Positions 1 to 7,666 of a stretch of 42,633 bases of DNA are shown in pieces. The notes below the pieces were generated by a model. It had not been told where the DNA came from. It made no database searches and saw only the letters and a list, made by a program, of their open reading frames with translations. Made by a program: the position numbers and the translations under genes. Positions within the stretch are counted from its first letter, which is position 1, and each line of letters starts with the position of its first letter. The stretch is from Actinocrinis sp035650855 (GTDB taxonomy: Bacteria > Actinomycetota > Actinomycetes > Streptomycetales > Catenulisporaceae). The stretch is from positions 1 through 42,633 of the forward strand of contig NZ_DASRGV010000053.1 in NCBI RefSeq assembly GCF_035650855.1, read 5' to 3'.

Positions 1-1227
1 GCGATCCAGTACTACGACGCGCAGGTCGATGACGCCCGGTACGTCATGATGCTCGCGCGCACCGCCGCACAGTACGGCGCCACCGTTGCCACCCGCACTC
101 GCGTGACCGGCTTCGTGAAGCAGGGCGAGCGGATCACCGGCGCCGTCGTGCGCGATCTGGAGAGCGGCCGGGAATTCAACGTCCGCGCGAAGCGGGTCAT
201 CAGCGCCACCGGCGTCTGGACCGATGACGTACACGAACTCGCCCACGCACGCGGCAACGTGTCCGTGCGCGCGGCCAAGGGCGTGCACCTGGTCGTGCCT
301 CGCGACCGGATCAACCTCGACACCGGCCTGATCGCCCGCACCGAGAAGAGCGTGCTGTTCGTCATTCCGTGGGGCCGGCATTGGCTGATCGGCACCACCG
401 ACACCGACTGGAACCTCGACCGCAATCACCCGGCGGCCAGCAAGGCCGATATCGACTATCTGCTCGACCACGTGAACGCCGTGCTCGCCACGCCGATCGG
501 CCGTGACGATATCGAGGGCGTATACGTCGGTCTGCGGCCCCTGCTTTCCGCCGGCGAAGGCCAGGAAACCGCGCAGCTCTCCCGAGAGCATGTGGTCGAT
601 TCACCGACGCCCGGTCTGGTCATCGTGACCGGCGGCAAATACACCACGTACCGGGTCATGGCCAAGGACGCGGTCGACGCCGCCGTCGCAGACTTCGAGC
701 AATCAGTGCCCGCATCGGTGACGGACAAGGTTCAGATCCTCGGTGCCGAAGGATTCGCGGCCCTGTGGAACGAACGCCGCCGTATCGCACAACGCGCCGG
801 ATTGCACCCGTCGCGAGTTGAACACTTGCTGAACCGGTATGGATCGTGCGTGTACGAACTGCTCGAACTCATTTCGGCGGACGCGAGCCTGGCAAAGCCG
901 ATCGAGGGCGCCGACGACTATCTGCGGGTGGAGGCGGTGTACGCCGCTTCACACGAGGGCGCGCTGCATCTGGATGACGTGCTCACTCGCAGAACCCGGA
1001 TTTCCATCGAGGAGCGGGACCGGGGCGTGGCGGCCGCACCGGAGGCGGCCGCTCTCATCGCGCCGATTCTCGGCTGGGACGCGGAAACCGAGCGCGCGGA
1101 GGTGGAGCGGTACCTCGGCCGGGTGAGCGCGGAACGCGCCTCTCAGGAACGCGCCGACGACTCCGCCGCCGACGAAGCGCGCCGCGCTGCGCCTGACTTG
1201 GATACCTCTGGTGTGACCGGGGCTTAA
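1..1227 (+). CDS. glpD: Aerobic glycerol-3-phosphate dehydrogenase, 5'-truncated by the window edge
   Basis: FAD-dependent oxidation of sn-glycerol-3-phosphate to dihydroxyacetone phosphate, passing electrons to the membrane quinone pool. The frame is open from base 1, so the true start lies upstream; about 408 residues are present of the roughly 550-570 usual for the family. The N-terminal FAD-binding Rossmann motif is therefore outside the window. Visible are the YYDAQVDDARYVMML stretch, the RAAKGVHLVVPRDRI and PWGRHWLIGTTDTDW segments, GLRPLL, and the FAD-contacting VTGGKYTTYRVMAKDAVD block, all hallmarks of GlpD. These are followed by the helical C-terminal domain and a short acidic/Ala-rich tail. 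It ends with TAA at 1225. No other glp gene is visible downstream; the next gene is 340 bp away. The identification is firm; the physiological electron acceptor is family knowledge. Confidence 0.95.
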   Translation, partial: AIQYYDAQVDDARYVMMLARTAAQYGATVATRTRVTGFVKQGERITGAVVRDLESGREFNVRAKRVISATGVWTDDVHELAHARGNVSVRAAKGVHLVVPRDRINLDTGLIARTEKSVLFVIPWGRHWLIGTTDTDWNLDRNHPAASKADIDYLLDHVNAVLATPIGRDDIEGVYVGLRPLLSAGEGQETAQLSREHVVDSPTPGLVIVTGGKYTTYRVMAKDAVDAAVADFEQSVPASVTDKVQILGAEGFAALWNERRRIAQRAGLHPSRVEHLLNRYGSCVYELLELISADASLAKPIEGADDYLRVEAVYAASHEGALHLDDVLTRRTRISIEERDRGVAAAPEAAALIAPILGWDAETERAEVERYLGRVSAERASQERADDSAADEARRAAPDLDTSGVTGA

Positions 1228-1566
1228 GGCGGCTGTAGGCTTCCCGCCGTTCGGCGTGGGGCGCCTCTCGTCGTGAACCCTGCGCCGCCGCCCCGTTCCC
1301 ACCAGAAGGCGCCCGACTTGGAGGACGCTGGTACTCCCAAGTTGGCATGATCTGTCGGATTCGAGTATCTCGAATCCACCAGTTTTTGTGAGAACTTGGC
1401 TACAGCTCTTCCCGAGCGTGCCTCACGTTTCCATAGAATGCACGAATTCACCGCTCCGGCGTCGCGGTGGCCCTGCCGATTTCGCCCACTCGGCCGCGCA
1501 GCGCTGACCGGTGGAGCGATCGTGCCACGTTCGGAGACGTGGTGAGCACAGGGTGGGAGCGGCGCG
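1228..1566. other. 339-bp intergenic region between glpD and the lectin kinase
   Basis: No convincing coding region. It contains a perfect 9-bp inverted repeat (1357-1377), a TAGAAT hexamer at 1434-1439 that could be a -10 box but has no good -35 partner, and a 6-bp inverted repeat, CCACGT/ACGTGG, at 1525-1542 just upstream of the kinase. Base composition falls in the 1330-1445 part compared with flanking genes, as expected for a promoter region. Confidence 0.6.
1357..1377. promoter_or_regulatory. Perfect 9-bp inverted repeat, operator-like
   Basis: Arms GGATTCGAG (1357-1365) and its exact inverse (1369-1377) are separated by TAT. The AT-richer centre and absence of a downstream T-run argue for a protein-binding site rather than a terminator, although it lies 130 bp after the glpD stop. 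It is 190 bp upstream of the kinase start. The binding protein is unknown. Confidence 0.5.
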
Positions 1567-3450
1567 TTGTCGGAAACTGATGCACAATGGCGGTTCCTCG
1601 CGGAACGCTACGAATTGCTTGGGCAGTTGGGCGCCGGTGCGGTCGGCGCGGTGTGGCTGGTACGCGACCGGGAAGGCGGCGCCGAATACGCGATCAAGAT
1701 CCTGAAGCCTGAGCTGACGGCTTTCGCGGACGGGATCACCGCGCTGCGCTCGGTGCTGGACTCGGTGCGCGGCCTCGGCCATCCGAACATCGTGGCCGTG
1801 GACGACGTGTTCGCGCACGAGAACCGGGTGGCGCTGGTGATGCGGCCGGTGCCCGGCGAGGACCTGCGGGTCCTGCTGGCCCGGCTCGGCACGCTGGCGC
1901 CCGCGCACGCGGCGCTGCTGGTGGCGCAGCTGTGCGACGCGCTGGCCGCCGCGCACGCCGCCGAGGTCGCGCACGGCGGGATCAAGCCGGGCAACGTGCT
2001 GCTCGAACCGCTGCGCGACGCGGCGGGTTCGCTGCGGGTGGGCCTGACCGACTTCGGGGTGGCGCAGCTGGCCGCGTCCGCCGGGGTCACGGCGCTCGAG
2101 GACGCGATCGGCGAGTCGTTCTACGCGGCCATGCCGATCGAGTACCAGGCCCCTGAGATCGGCGTCGGCTGCATCAGCAGTCCCGCCGCGGACGTCTACG
2201 CGGTCGGCGTGCTGCTGTACGAGGCACTGACCGGCCGGCCGCCGTTCGCCGGCAGCCCCGAGGAAGTGCGGCGTTCGCACGCCGACGTACCGCCCCCGCG
2301 CATCCCCGGCCTGCTGGACGCGATGTGGCTGCTGATCGCTGCCTGCCTGGACAAGCACCCGCAGCACCGGCCGACCGCGGACAATCTGGCCAGCCTGCTG
2401 CGGGAGATCGCGCCCGCGATAGAGGCCACGCCGCAGTGGGTGGTGCGGGACGAGGCCGGGGCTCCGCCGCTGCTGACTCCACCCTCTGAGCGCACGCAGG
2501 CGTTCGGGCCGGGTCCGTCCACGGAGCTGGTCCTCGCGTCGCAGTCCGCGCTCCCGCCGAGCACCACGCTCGTCGCGGTCCCCGGAGCGAACGGCGCGGA
2601 CCCGTTTCCCGACGCGGCCGGCTCGCCCCGGGTGTTCACTACGCCGCGGCGCGCGGAACTGGCCGCCGTCGTGGTCGTCATCGTGCTCGCCTTCGCGGCG
2701 ACCTGGCTGTTCTCCTCGATCGGGTCTGCCCCGCCGGTGAAGGGGACCTTCGTCGCGGTGCCCACCCAACAGCCGTCGAGCACCCTCGCCGCCCTCGCCG
2801 ACGGCGGCCCGTTCGGCACGGGTTCGCCCTCCGGCACCGCCTCCGCGACGGCTTCCGTCTCGGCGAGCGCGACCACCTCGGCGGGCGCCGGTGCGTCACC
2901 GTCGGGTGCGGCGGCTTCGCCCACGTCTGGCTCGCAGCCGGGCCCGTCCCACAGCGCCGGTCCGCCGCTGCCGAGCCCCTCGCCGAGCCAGGCCGGCGGC
3001 GGCGGGGGAGGAGGCGGTGGTGGCGGTGGCATCACGAACGGCTGGGTCGACGTCGTCAACGTCACCAGCGGGCTGCTGCTCGACAGCGGCGGCAACGTTC
3101 CGGCCTGGTCGCGCCTGAAGCAGTGGGATTTCAGCCCGAGCGGCAACGTGCAGTGGGAGTTCGTCGCCGTCCGCGGCGGCTACTACCGGATCGTCAACCG
3201 GACCAACGGCATGGTGGTCGACAGCGGAGGAAACAGCAACGACGGCGCCACCGCGACGCAGTCGCCGTGGAGCGGCAGCGACGACCAGCTGTGGTATCTC
3301 AACAGCGTCGGCAACGGCCGCTACCAGATCATCAACCGCGCCACCCGCACCGCGCTCGACGGCGGCGGCAGCACGCAGGCCGGTTCGAGCACCATTCTGT
3401 GGCACCCGAACGGCAGCACGAACAACGAGTGGACGATCAACGGAGCCTGA
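1567..3450 (+). CDS. Membrane Ser/Thr kinase-like receptor with external ricin-type lectin domain; probable pseudokinase
   Basis: 627 aa. The start is TTG at 1567, because an in-frame stop lies at 1543 and GGGAG at 1555-1559 is well spaced. Order: cytoplasmic kinase fold (about 15-275), disordered linker, one transmembrane helix (about 362-384), Ala/Ser/Pro linker with a 12-Gly run, and a C-terminal RICIN/CBM13-like beta-trefoil (about 488-627) with repeated VVD/ALDGGG and QWEF/QLWYL/NEWTI motifs. The glycine loop GAGAVGAVW, beta-3 Lys44 (AIKIL), DFG (162-164) and APE are kept, but the HRD motif reads HGGIKPGN (136-143), so the catalytic Asp is Gly. The alpha-C Glu also appears missing (RSVLDSVRGLGHP). 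The layout suggests an outside-in sugar or cell-wall sensor; the motifs suggest a binding or allosteric partner rather than an active kinase. Domain calls are firm, loss of catalysis is inference. Confidence 0.88.
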   Translation: MSETDAQWRFLAERYELLGQLGAGAVGAVWLVRDREGGAEYAIKILKPELTAFADGITALRSVLDSVRGLGHPNIVAVDDVFAHENRVALVMRPVPGEDLRVLLARLGTLAPAHAALLVAQLCDALAAAHAAEVAHGGIKPGNVLLEPLRDAAGSLRVGLTDFGVAQLAASAGVTALEDAIGESFYAAMPIEYQAPEIGVGCISSPAADVYAVGVLLYEALTGRPPFAGSPEEVRRSHADVPPPRIPGLLDAMWLLIAACLDKHPQHRPTADNLASLLREIAPAIEATPQWVVRDEAGAPPLLTPPSERTQAFGPGPSTELVLASQSALPPSTTLVAVPGANGADPFPDAAGSPRVFTTPRRAELAAVVVVIVLAFAATWLFSSIGSAPPVKGTFVAVPTQQPSSTLAALADGGPFGTGSPSGTASATASVSASATTSAGAGASPSGAAASPTSGSQPGPSHSAGPPLPSPSPSQAGGGGGGGGGGGGITNGWVDVVNVTSGLLLDSGGNVPAWSRLKQWDFSPSGNVQWEFVAVRGGYYRIVNRTNGMVVDSGGNSNDGATATQSPWSGSDDQLWYLNSVGNGRYQIINRATRTALDGGGSTQAGSSTILWHPNGSTNNEWTINGA

Positions 3451-3461
3451 TCCGCGACGCC

Positions 3462-3499
3462 GCGCGGGCCGCACCGGCCCGCGCGGGCCGCACCGGCCC
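3462..3499. repeat. Two tandem copies of a 19-bp GC-rich unit
   Basis: GCGCGGGCCGCACCGGCCC occurs at 3462-3480 and again, identically, at 3481-3499. The second copy forms part of the left arm of the large hairpin at 3478-3524, so the duplication may have arisen by slippage in the terminator. Confidence 0.8.
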
Positions 3500-3524
3500 G
3501 CGCGGCCGGTGCGGCCCGCGCGGG
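3478..3524 (+). terminator. 21-bp perfect GC hairpin after the lectin kinase
   Basis: Positions 3478-3498 pair exactly with 3504-3524 around a 5-nt loop; almost every pair is G-C. It begins 28 bp after the kinase stop. No T-run follows (AAAATCC does), so it would be an I-shaped actinobacterial-type terminator or an mRNA 3'-end stabiliser. Confidence 0.65.
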
Positions 3525-3549
3525 AAAATCCGGAACGAGGCACGAAAAG

Positions 3550-3581
3550 GCAGCAAGGCAAGAAAGCAGCAAGGCAAGAAA
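3550..3581. repeat. Two tandem copies of a purine-rich 16-bp unit
   Basis: GCAGCAAGGCAAGAAA at 3550-3565 is repeated exactly at 3566-3581. On the minus strand the A-rich end supplies the T-run of the YceI terminator. Confidence 0.75.
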
Positions 3582-3583
3582 AA

Positions 3584-3616
3584 GGCCGATCCGGCGGGGT
3601 CGGAGCCGGATCGGCC
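3584..3616 (-). terminator. Rho-independent terminator of the YceI gene
   Basis: Perfect 12-bp stem GGCCGATCCGGC (3584-3595) with its inverse (3605-3616), 9-nt loop. Read on the minus strand the stem is followed directly by TTTTTCTT, giving a textbook intrinsic terminator 54 bp after the YceI stop. Confidence 0.8.
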
Positions 3617-3624
3617 GCTTGCAC

Positions 3625-3654
3625 GCCTCCCGAAGCATCACCTCTTCGGGAGGC
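3625..3654 (-). terminator. Second hairpin directly after the YceI gene
   Basis: Perfect 11-bp stem GCCTCCCGAAG (3625-3635) with its inverse at 3644-3654 and an 8-nt loop, 15 bp after the YceI stop on the minus strand. It has no T-run of its own and acts, if at all, in series with the hairpin at 3584-3616. Confidence 0.55.
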
Positions 3655-3669
3655 CGTAAGCCGTAGGGC

Positions 3670-4227
3670 TCAGCCCTCGGCCTTGTCCAGGATCGCCTCG
3701 ATCTCCAGCGCGATGGTGACCTTGTCGCTGACCACAAGGCCGCCGGTCTCCAGGGTCGCGTGGAAGTTGACGTTGAAGTCCTTGCGGTCGATCTCGGCCT
3801 TCGCGGAGAAGCCGGCGCGGTAGCCGCCGTAGGCGTCCGGGCCGAAGCCGTTGAGCTCGAGCTTGAGCGGGACCTGCCTGGTCACGCCCTTGAGGGTCAG
3901 CTCGCCGTCGACGATCCAGTCGCTGCCGTCGGCGCGCACGGCGGTGGACTGGTAGGTCATCGTCGGGTAGGTGTCGACCTCGAAGAAGTCGGCGGAGCGG
4001 ATGTGCGCGTCGCGCTGCTCCTGGTTGGTGTCGATCGAGTCGAGGTAGACGGTGGCGGTCACCGAGCTCTGCTCGGGGCTCTCGCCGGTCACGAGGGTGC
4101 CCTCGAACTTGCGGAAGAAGCCGCGTACCTTGCTGACCACCATGTGCCGCACCGTGAAGGACACGTCCGAGTGAGTCGGGTCGATGGTCCAGGTGCCCGC
4201 CTTGTAGCCGGGGATCTGTGTGGTCAT
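3670..4227 (-). CDS. YceI-family lipid-binding-fold protein
   Basis: 185 aa. The start is placed at the ATG at 4227 (MTTQIPGYKAGTW), preceded by GGAGG at good spacing, rather than an in-frame ATG 33 bp upstream. The sequence shows the family pattern: GTWTIDPTHSDVSFTVRHMVVSKVRGFFRKFEG near the N-terminus, SIDTNQEQRDAHIRSADFFEVDTYP, and a C-terminal GLVVSDKVTIALEIEAIL. YceI proteins are 8-stranded lipocalin-like barrels that bind polyisoprenoid or other amphiphilic ligands; no signal peptide is visible here, so a cytoplasmic form is likely, as usual in actinomycetes. The ligand cannot be told from sequence. Its own promoter and operator lie at 4289-4321, and two hairpins follow the stop, so it is probably monocistronic. 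Confidence 0.93.
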   Translation of the reverse strand: MTTQIPGYKAGTWTIDPTHSDVSFTVRHMVVSKVRGFFRKFEGTLVTGESPEQSSVTATVYLDSIDTNQEQRDAHIRSADFFEVDTYPTMTYQSTAVRADGSDWIVDGELTLKGVTRQVPLKLELNGFGPDAYGGYRAGFSAKAEIDRKDFNVNFHATLETGGLVVSDKVTIALEIEAILDKAEG

Positions 4228-4288
4228 AGCTGCTCGCCTCCGAGTAAGTTCAACTTTCAACTTTCTGTGTCTGAGGCGACCCTACGCC

Positions 4289-4321
4289 AAACTTATCAAA
4301 GTTTCAACCATCTGGTGGCAA
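4289..4321 (-). promoter_or_regulatory. Promoter and operator of the YceI gene
   Basis: On the minus strand TTGCCA (4316-4321) and TGATAA (4293-4298) are separated by exactly 17 bp. A perfect inverted repeat, AAACTT-ATCA-AAGTTT as read on the plus strand (4289-4304), covers the -10 box, and related AAGTT/AACTT half-sites recur at 4246-4264 in the leader. AT-rich sites like this are typical of MarR-type repressors, but no regulator gene is adjacent. Confidence 0.55.
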
Positions 4322-4361
4322 GATGACCCAGACGAGCTAGTAACCAGCGAGAACAGGTCGG

Positions 4362-5678
4362 TCAGCCGGCCGGGAACAGCGCGTCGATGTACGCGTTGCG
4401 GAACTTGCCGCCCGGATCGTACTCGTCCATCAAGCGCCGGAAGTCCTGCGCGCGCTCGTACCCGTCCGCGATCTTCGCCGGCTCCACGGTGAAGACCTTC
4501 CCCCAGTGCGGCCGCGCGCCGAGCGGGAGCAGCACATCCTCGATGGCGCCGACCACCGGGGTGACCGCCGCCGCGTCCTTGACCCAGGTGAAGTGGAACG
4601 CGACGCTGTCACGGCCGTACGAGGGGCTCAGCCACAGGTCGTCGCCGGCCACCGTGCGGATCTCGGAGATCTGGAGCACCGGGGCGATCCGCTCGCCGAG
4701 CGTGAGCAGCGCGCCGATCGCCTGCGGGGCGTGCTCGCGCGGCAGCAGGAACTCGGACTGCAACTCCTCGCCCGCGCTCGGGGTGAACTCGGACCGGAAG
4801 TGCGGCAGCCGCTCCTGCCACGGTCCGGGAACGCCGCCCTGCTGCGTGCAGAACCCGGCCGGCATCTGCGGGATCGGGTGCTGCTGCGACGTGGCCAGGC
4901 GCGCGCCGAGCCATTCCGGCGCGGCGGCCCAGCTGTCGTCGTCACCGTCCGTACCGTCGACGGCGGCCGCCCCGGCCCGCAACCGCCGCTTCAGCCAGAC
5001 CGCGCCCTCAGCCGCGCCCTCGCCCCCGGCCCACTTCGTGAACACGCTGACGCTGTATGCGGCCCCGGACACGGTCGCGAAGTTCGCGGCGAGCCGGTCG
5101 AGCCCAAGGCCGAGGTAGACGTACTGCGCCACGTCGAACGCGGGCACCAGGTCCAGGGTCATCCTGGTCACGACGCCGAGCGCGCCGAGGCTGACGACCG
5201 CGCCGGGGAAGCGCTCCGGATCGTCCCTGCGGCTCAGCTCCGCGAGATCGCCGTCCGCCGTGACGAACCGCAGCGCGCTGACCGCTGTCGCCAGCCCGCC
5301 GTTGCGGTCGCCGGAGCCGTGGGTACCGGTCGCACAGGCCCCGGCGATCGAGATGTGCGGAAGCGAGGCCAGGTTCGGCAACGCGAAACCGGCACGGTGC
5401 AGGTGCTCGGCCACCTCGGCGTACCGCAGCCCCGCCGAGACCGAGGCGGTCCCGGCGGCCGTGTCGATCTCGACGACGTTCGGCAGGCCGCCGACCGCGA
5501 TCAGGTCCTCCGGCGTGTCCGCGATGTGGTTGAAGCAGTGGCCTGTCCCGAGCGCGCGCACCTTCCGGCTCGCCGAGACGATCTTGCGCAGCTCGGCGAC
5601 CGAGTCCGGGCGGTGCACCCGGGCCGCGGCGAAGGCGATGTTCCCGGCCCAGTTCGTCAGGCTGCTGTCACCCGGCAT
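4362..5678 (-). CDS. aldO: Alditol oxidase (FAD-dependent, VAO family)
   Basis: 438 aa, close in length and sequence to Streptomyces coelicolor AldO. It oxidises a polyol such as xylitol or sorbitol at C1 to the aldose, using O2 and releasing H2O2. Visible: covalent-FAD histidine in RALGTGHCFN (His47), the flavin loop SLPHISIAGACATGTHGSG, and the active-site clusters SEIRTVAGD (Glu, Arg), HFTWVKD (Thr) and RPHWGKVF (Lys) that match the AldO substrate site. The C-terminal D-arabinono-lactone oxidase domain ends in DPGGKFRNAYIDALF. No signal peptide. The start ATG at 5678 follows an AGGAG. It is the last gene of the minus-strand sugar operon, 58 bp after the second Gfo/Idh gene, which suggests that a polyol is produced or consumed there. 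Substrate identity is inferred from residue conservation. Confidence 0.9.
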   Translation of the reverse strand: MPGDSSLTNWAGNIAFAAARVHRPDSVAELRKIVSASRKVRALGTGHCFNHIADTPEDLIAVGGLPNVVEIDTAAGTASVSAGLRYAEVAEHLHRAGFALPNLASLPHISIAGACATGTHGSGDRNGGLATAVSALRFVTADGDLAELSRRDDPERFPGAVVSLGALGVVTRMTLDLVPAFDVAQYVYLGLGLDRLAANFATVSGAAYSVSVFTKWAGGEGAAEGAVWLKRRLRAGAAAVDGTDGDDDSWAAAPEWLGARLATSQQHPIPQMPAGFCTQQGGVPGPWQERLPHFRSEFTPSAGEELQSEFLLPREHAPQAIGALLTLGERIAPVLQISEIRTVAGDDLWLSPSYGRDSVAFHFTWVKDAAAVTPVVGAIEDVLLPLGARPHWGKVFTVEPAKIADGYERAQDFRRLMDEYDPGGKFRNAYIDALFPAG

Positions 5679-5736
5679 TGCGTGTCCGGCTCCTGTTCCG
5701 CGCGGCTGTCGAGGTCCGATCGCCCGAAGCCGATCG

Positions 5737-6840
5737 TCAGCTCAGCGTACCGGTGTAAGGGTCCCAGCCCTCCGGCAGCTCCTGCGGGATCGGCGCGCTG
5801 CTCTCCACGTCGCGGAACTCTCCGCTCTCGGCCGAGTCGGCGATCGCGGCCATCGTCTCGAGCACGTGCTGCGCCAGCTGGCCGGAGGCGCGGTGCGGCT
5901 CGCCGGAGCGCAGCGCCCTGGCCATGTCCAGCACGCCGAGGCCGCGCCCCGCGACCGGACCGGAGACCGGCAGCTCGCGCCAGTCCTCGTCCTTCGGGCC
6001 GCGCACCAGCAGCGGGCCCTCGAAGGTGTTCGGATCCGGCACGCAGAGCGTGCCCTCGGTGCCGGTGATCTCGATCATCCGGCGGCGCAGCGGCGAGTCG
6101 AAGCTGAAGGTCGAAGCGGCGGCGGCGCCACCGGCCAGGTCGATCAGCGCCGTGACGTAGGTCGGGACCTCCACCTGGAACACCGTGCCGGCCCGAGGGC
6201 CGGAGCCGATCACCCGCTGCGCCCGCGCCTGCCGAGCCGTCGCCGCGACGCGCGTGGCCGGGCCGAGCAGCGCGGTGAGGGCGGTCAGATAGTAGGGGCC
6301 GATGTCGTACAGCGGGCCGGCGCCGACCTGGAACAGGAACTCGGGGTTCGGATGCCAGGACTCCGGACCCGGGTTCTGGATCACGGTGGTCACCGCGACC
6401 GGCTGCCCGATGGCTCCGGAGTGCAGCGCGCGCAGCGAGGACTGAAGCCCGGCGCCGAGGAACGTGTCCGGGGCATTGCCGACCCGCAGCCCGGCCGCCT
6501 CCGCCTCGGCCAGCAGCTTCTCGCCGCTGGCCGGGTCGAGCGTGAGCGGCTTCTCGCCGTACACGTGCTTCCCGGCCCGCAGCGCGGCGCGCGCGACCGG
6601 CAGGTGCGCGGCCGGGGTGGTCAGGTTGACCACGAGCTCGACCTCGGGGATGGCCAGCACGGCGTCCAGATCCCCCGAGGCCGGCACGCCGTATTGCGCG
6701 GCGACCGCGGCCGCCCGCTCTACGTCGAGGTCCCCGATGGCCAGGACCCGCACATCCGGGAAGGAAGTCAGGTTCTTGAGATACTCGCCGCTGATCACTC
6801 CGGCGCCGACGATGGCGACGCCGACGGGTCCGCCGGTCAT
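5737..6840 (-). CDS. Gfo/Idh/MocA-family NAD(P)-dependent sugar dehydrogenase with atypical active site
   Basis: 367 aa. The start ATG (6838-6840) overlaps the stop of the upstream isomerase gene as ATGA, so translation is coupled. The N-terminal Rossmann fold begins VGVAIVGAGVISGEYL and the EKP nucleotide/catalytic motif is GKHVYGEKPLTLD. Where classical members have D-x3-H (as the other dehydrogenase of this operon does, DIGSHWCDL), this one reads LYDIGPYYLTALTALLG, with Tyr in place of His. This marks the subfamily with a D-x-GPYY motif and predicts different proton-transfer chemistry or a non-canonical substrate. Members oxidise or reduce a hydroxyl of sugars, inositols or glycosides. Fourth of five genes in the operon; the exact substrate is unknown. 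Confidence 0.88.
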   Translation of the reverse strand: MTGGPVGVAIVGAGVISGEYLKNLTSFPDVRVLAIGDLDVERAAAVAAQYGVPASGDLDAVLAIPEVELVVNLTTPAAHLPVARAALRAGKHVYGEKPLTLDPASGEKLLAEAEAAGLRVGNAPDTFLGAGLQSSLRALHSGAIGQPVAVTTVIQNPGPESWHPNPEFLFQVGAGPLYDIGPYYLTALTALLGPATRVAATARQARAQRVIGSGPRAGTVFQVEVPTYVTALIDLAGGAAAASTFSFDSPLRRRMIEITGTEGTLCVPDPNTFEGPLLVRGPKDEDWRELPVSGPVAGRGLGVLDMARALRSGEPHRASGQLAQHVLETMAAIADSAESGEFRDVESSAPIPQELPEGWDPYTGTLS

Positions 6841-7604
6841 GCCGCCCCGCCTTCCGCGCCGCGGCCCGCCAGCTCGGTGAGGTACGCGTGGCTCGCGGCC
6901 AGCGCCTCGAAGACGTCGCCCGCGCAGCTGTCCAGCTCCACCACCCGCCAGGCTTCCGGCCGCGCGGCCAGGATCTGCGGAACCGGCATCACGCCGGCGC
7001 CGACCGCGGTGTGCGGCTCGCCCTTGACCAACGGGCCGTCCTTCACGTGCAGCGCGACGACCCGGTCGCCGAGCCGGCCGAGCAGTTCGGGGACCTGGGC
7101 GCCGGCGATCGCCGCCCAATAGGTGTCGATTTCGAGGACGACCTGCGGGCTTAGCCGCTCGGCGAGCACCTCGAGGGCGTGCACGCCGTCGATCTTCGGC
7201 TCGAACTCCCACCAGTGGTTGTGGTAGCCGAGGGTCAGGCCGTAGCCCTCCGCCTGCTGCGCGAGCCCGTTGAGCACGTCGGCCGCGCGGGCGATCCCGT
7301 CGCGGGTGGTGAACTCGGCCTCCGGGATGCCGGCGGGCACGATCGCCAGCTGCGTGCCCAGCGTCGCCACCGCCTCGAAGGTCGGGCCCGGCTCGGGATC
7401 GCGGACGAGTCCGCCTGCGTGGGCGCCGGAGACGGTCAGGCCCAGCTCGTCGGCCAAGGCCTTGAACCCCTTCGGGTCGTCGGCCGGGCTGTACGGCTCG
7501 ACCGCCTCGTATCCGAGGCCTGCGATGCGGCGCAGCGTGGCCTCGCGGTCCTCGGCCATGTGCTCGCGCACGCTGTAGAGCTGCACGCTGATGGGTTTCG
7601 GCAT
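6837..7604 (-). CDS. Sugar phosphate isomerase/epimerase-type TIM barrel (AP endonuclease family 2 fold)
   Basis: 255 aa, start ATG at 7604 (MPKPISVQLYSVREHM). The family includes xylose isomerase-like epimerases, inosose dehydratases and 3-keto-glycoside lyases, all using one divalent metal. The probable metal ligands are visible in order: YHNHWWEF (His/Glu), VLEIDTYWAAIAG (Asp), VALHVKDG (His) and VVELDSC (Glu). Residues upstream (GYEAVEPYSPADD) form the substrate end of the barrel. No signal peptide, so cytoplasmic. The stop overlaps the start of the following dehydrogenase by 4 bp, and the gene lies 62 bp after another isomerase of the same fold. Alternating dehydrogenase and TIM-barrel genes indicate consecutive steps of one pathway. 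Confidence 0.88.
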   Translation of the reverse strand: MPKPISVQLYSVREHMAEDREATLRRIAGLGYEAVEPYSPADDPKGFKALADELGLTVSGAHAGGLVRDPEPGPTFEAVATLGTQLAIVPAGIPEAEFTTRDGIARAADVLNGLAQQAEGYGLTLGYHNHWWEFEPKIDGVHALEVLAERLSPQVVLEIDTYWAAIAGAQVPELLGRLGDRVVALHVKDGPLVKGEPHTAVGAGVMPVPQILAARPEAWRVVELDSCAGDVFEALAASHAYLTELAGRGAEGGAA

Positions 7605-7666
7605 GTTCCCTCCCGTACTCCTGTCTCCGTACTCGTCGTCTGCTTTCGTCAGCCGGCCTACAGCGG

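Noticed and set aside
1189..1340. Similarity between the glpD 3' end and the following spacer (GACTTGGA...CTGGT in both)
   Set aside because: Only about 13 of 18 bases match in a GC-rich context; not enough to call a duplication.
4506..6068. Long plus-strand open frame opposite aldO
   Set aside because: Arg/Pro/Ala-rich translation, no ribosome site or domain; it is the antisense shadow of conserved genes in high-GC DNA.
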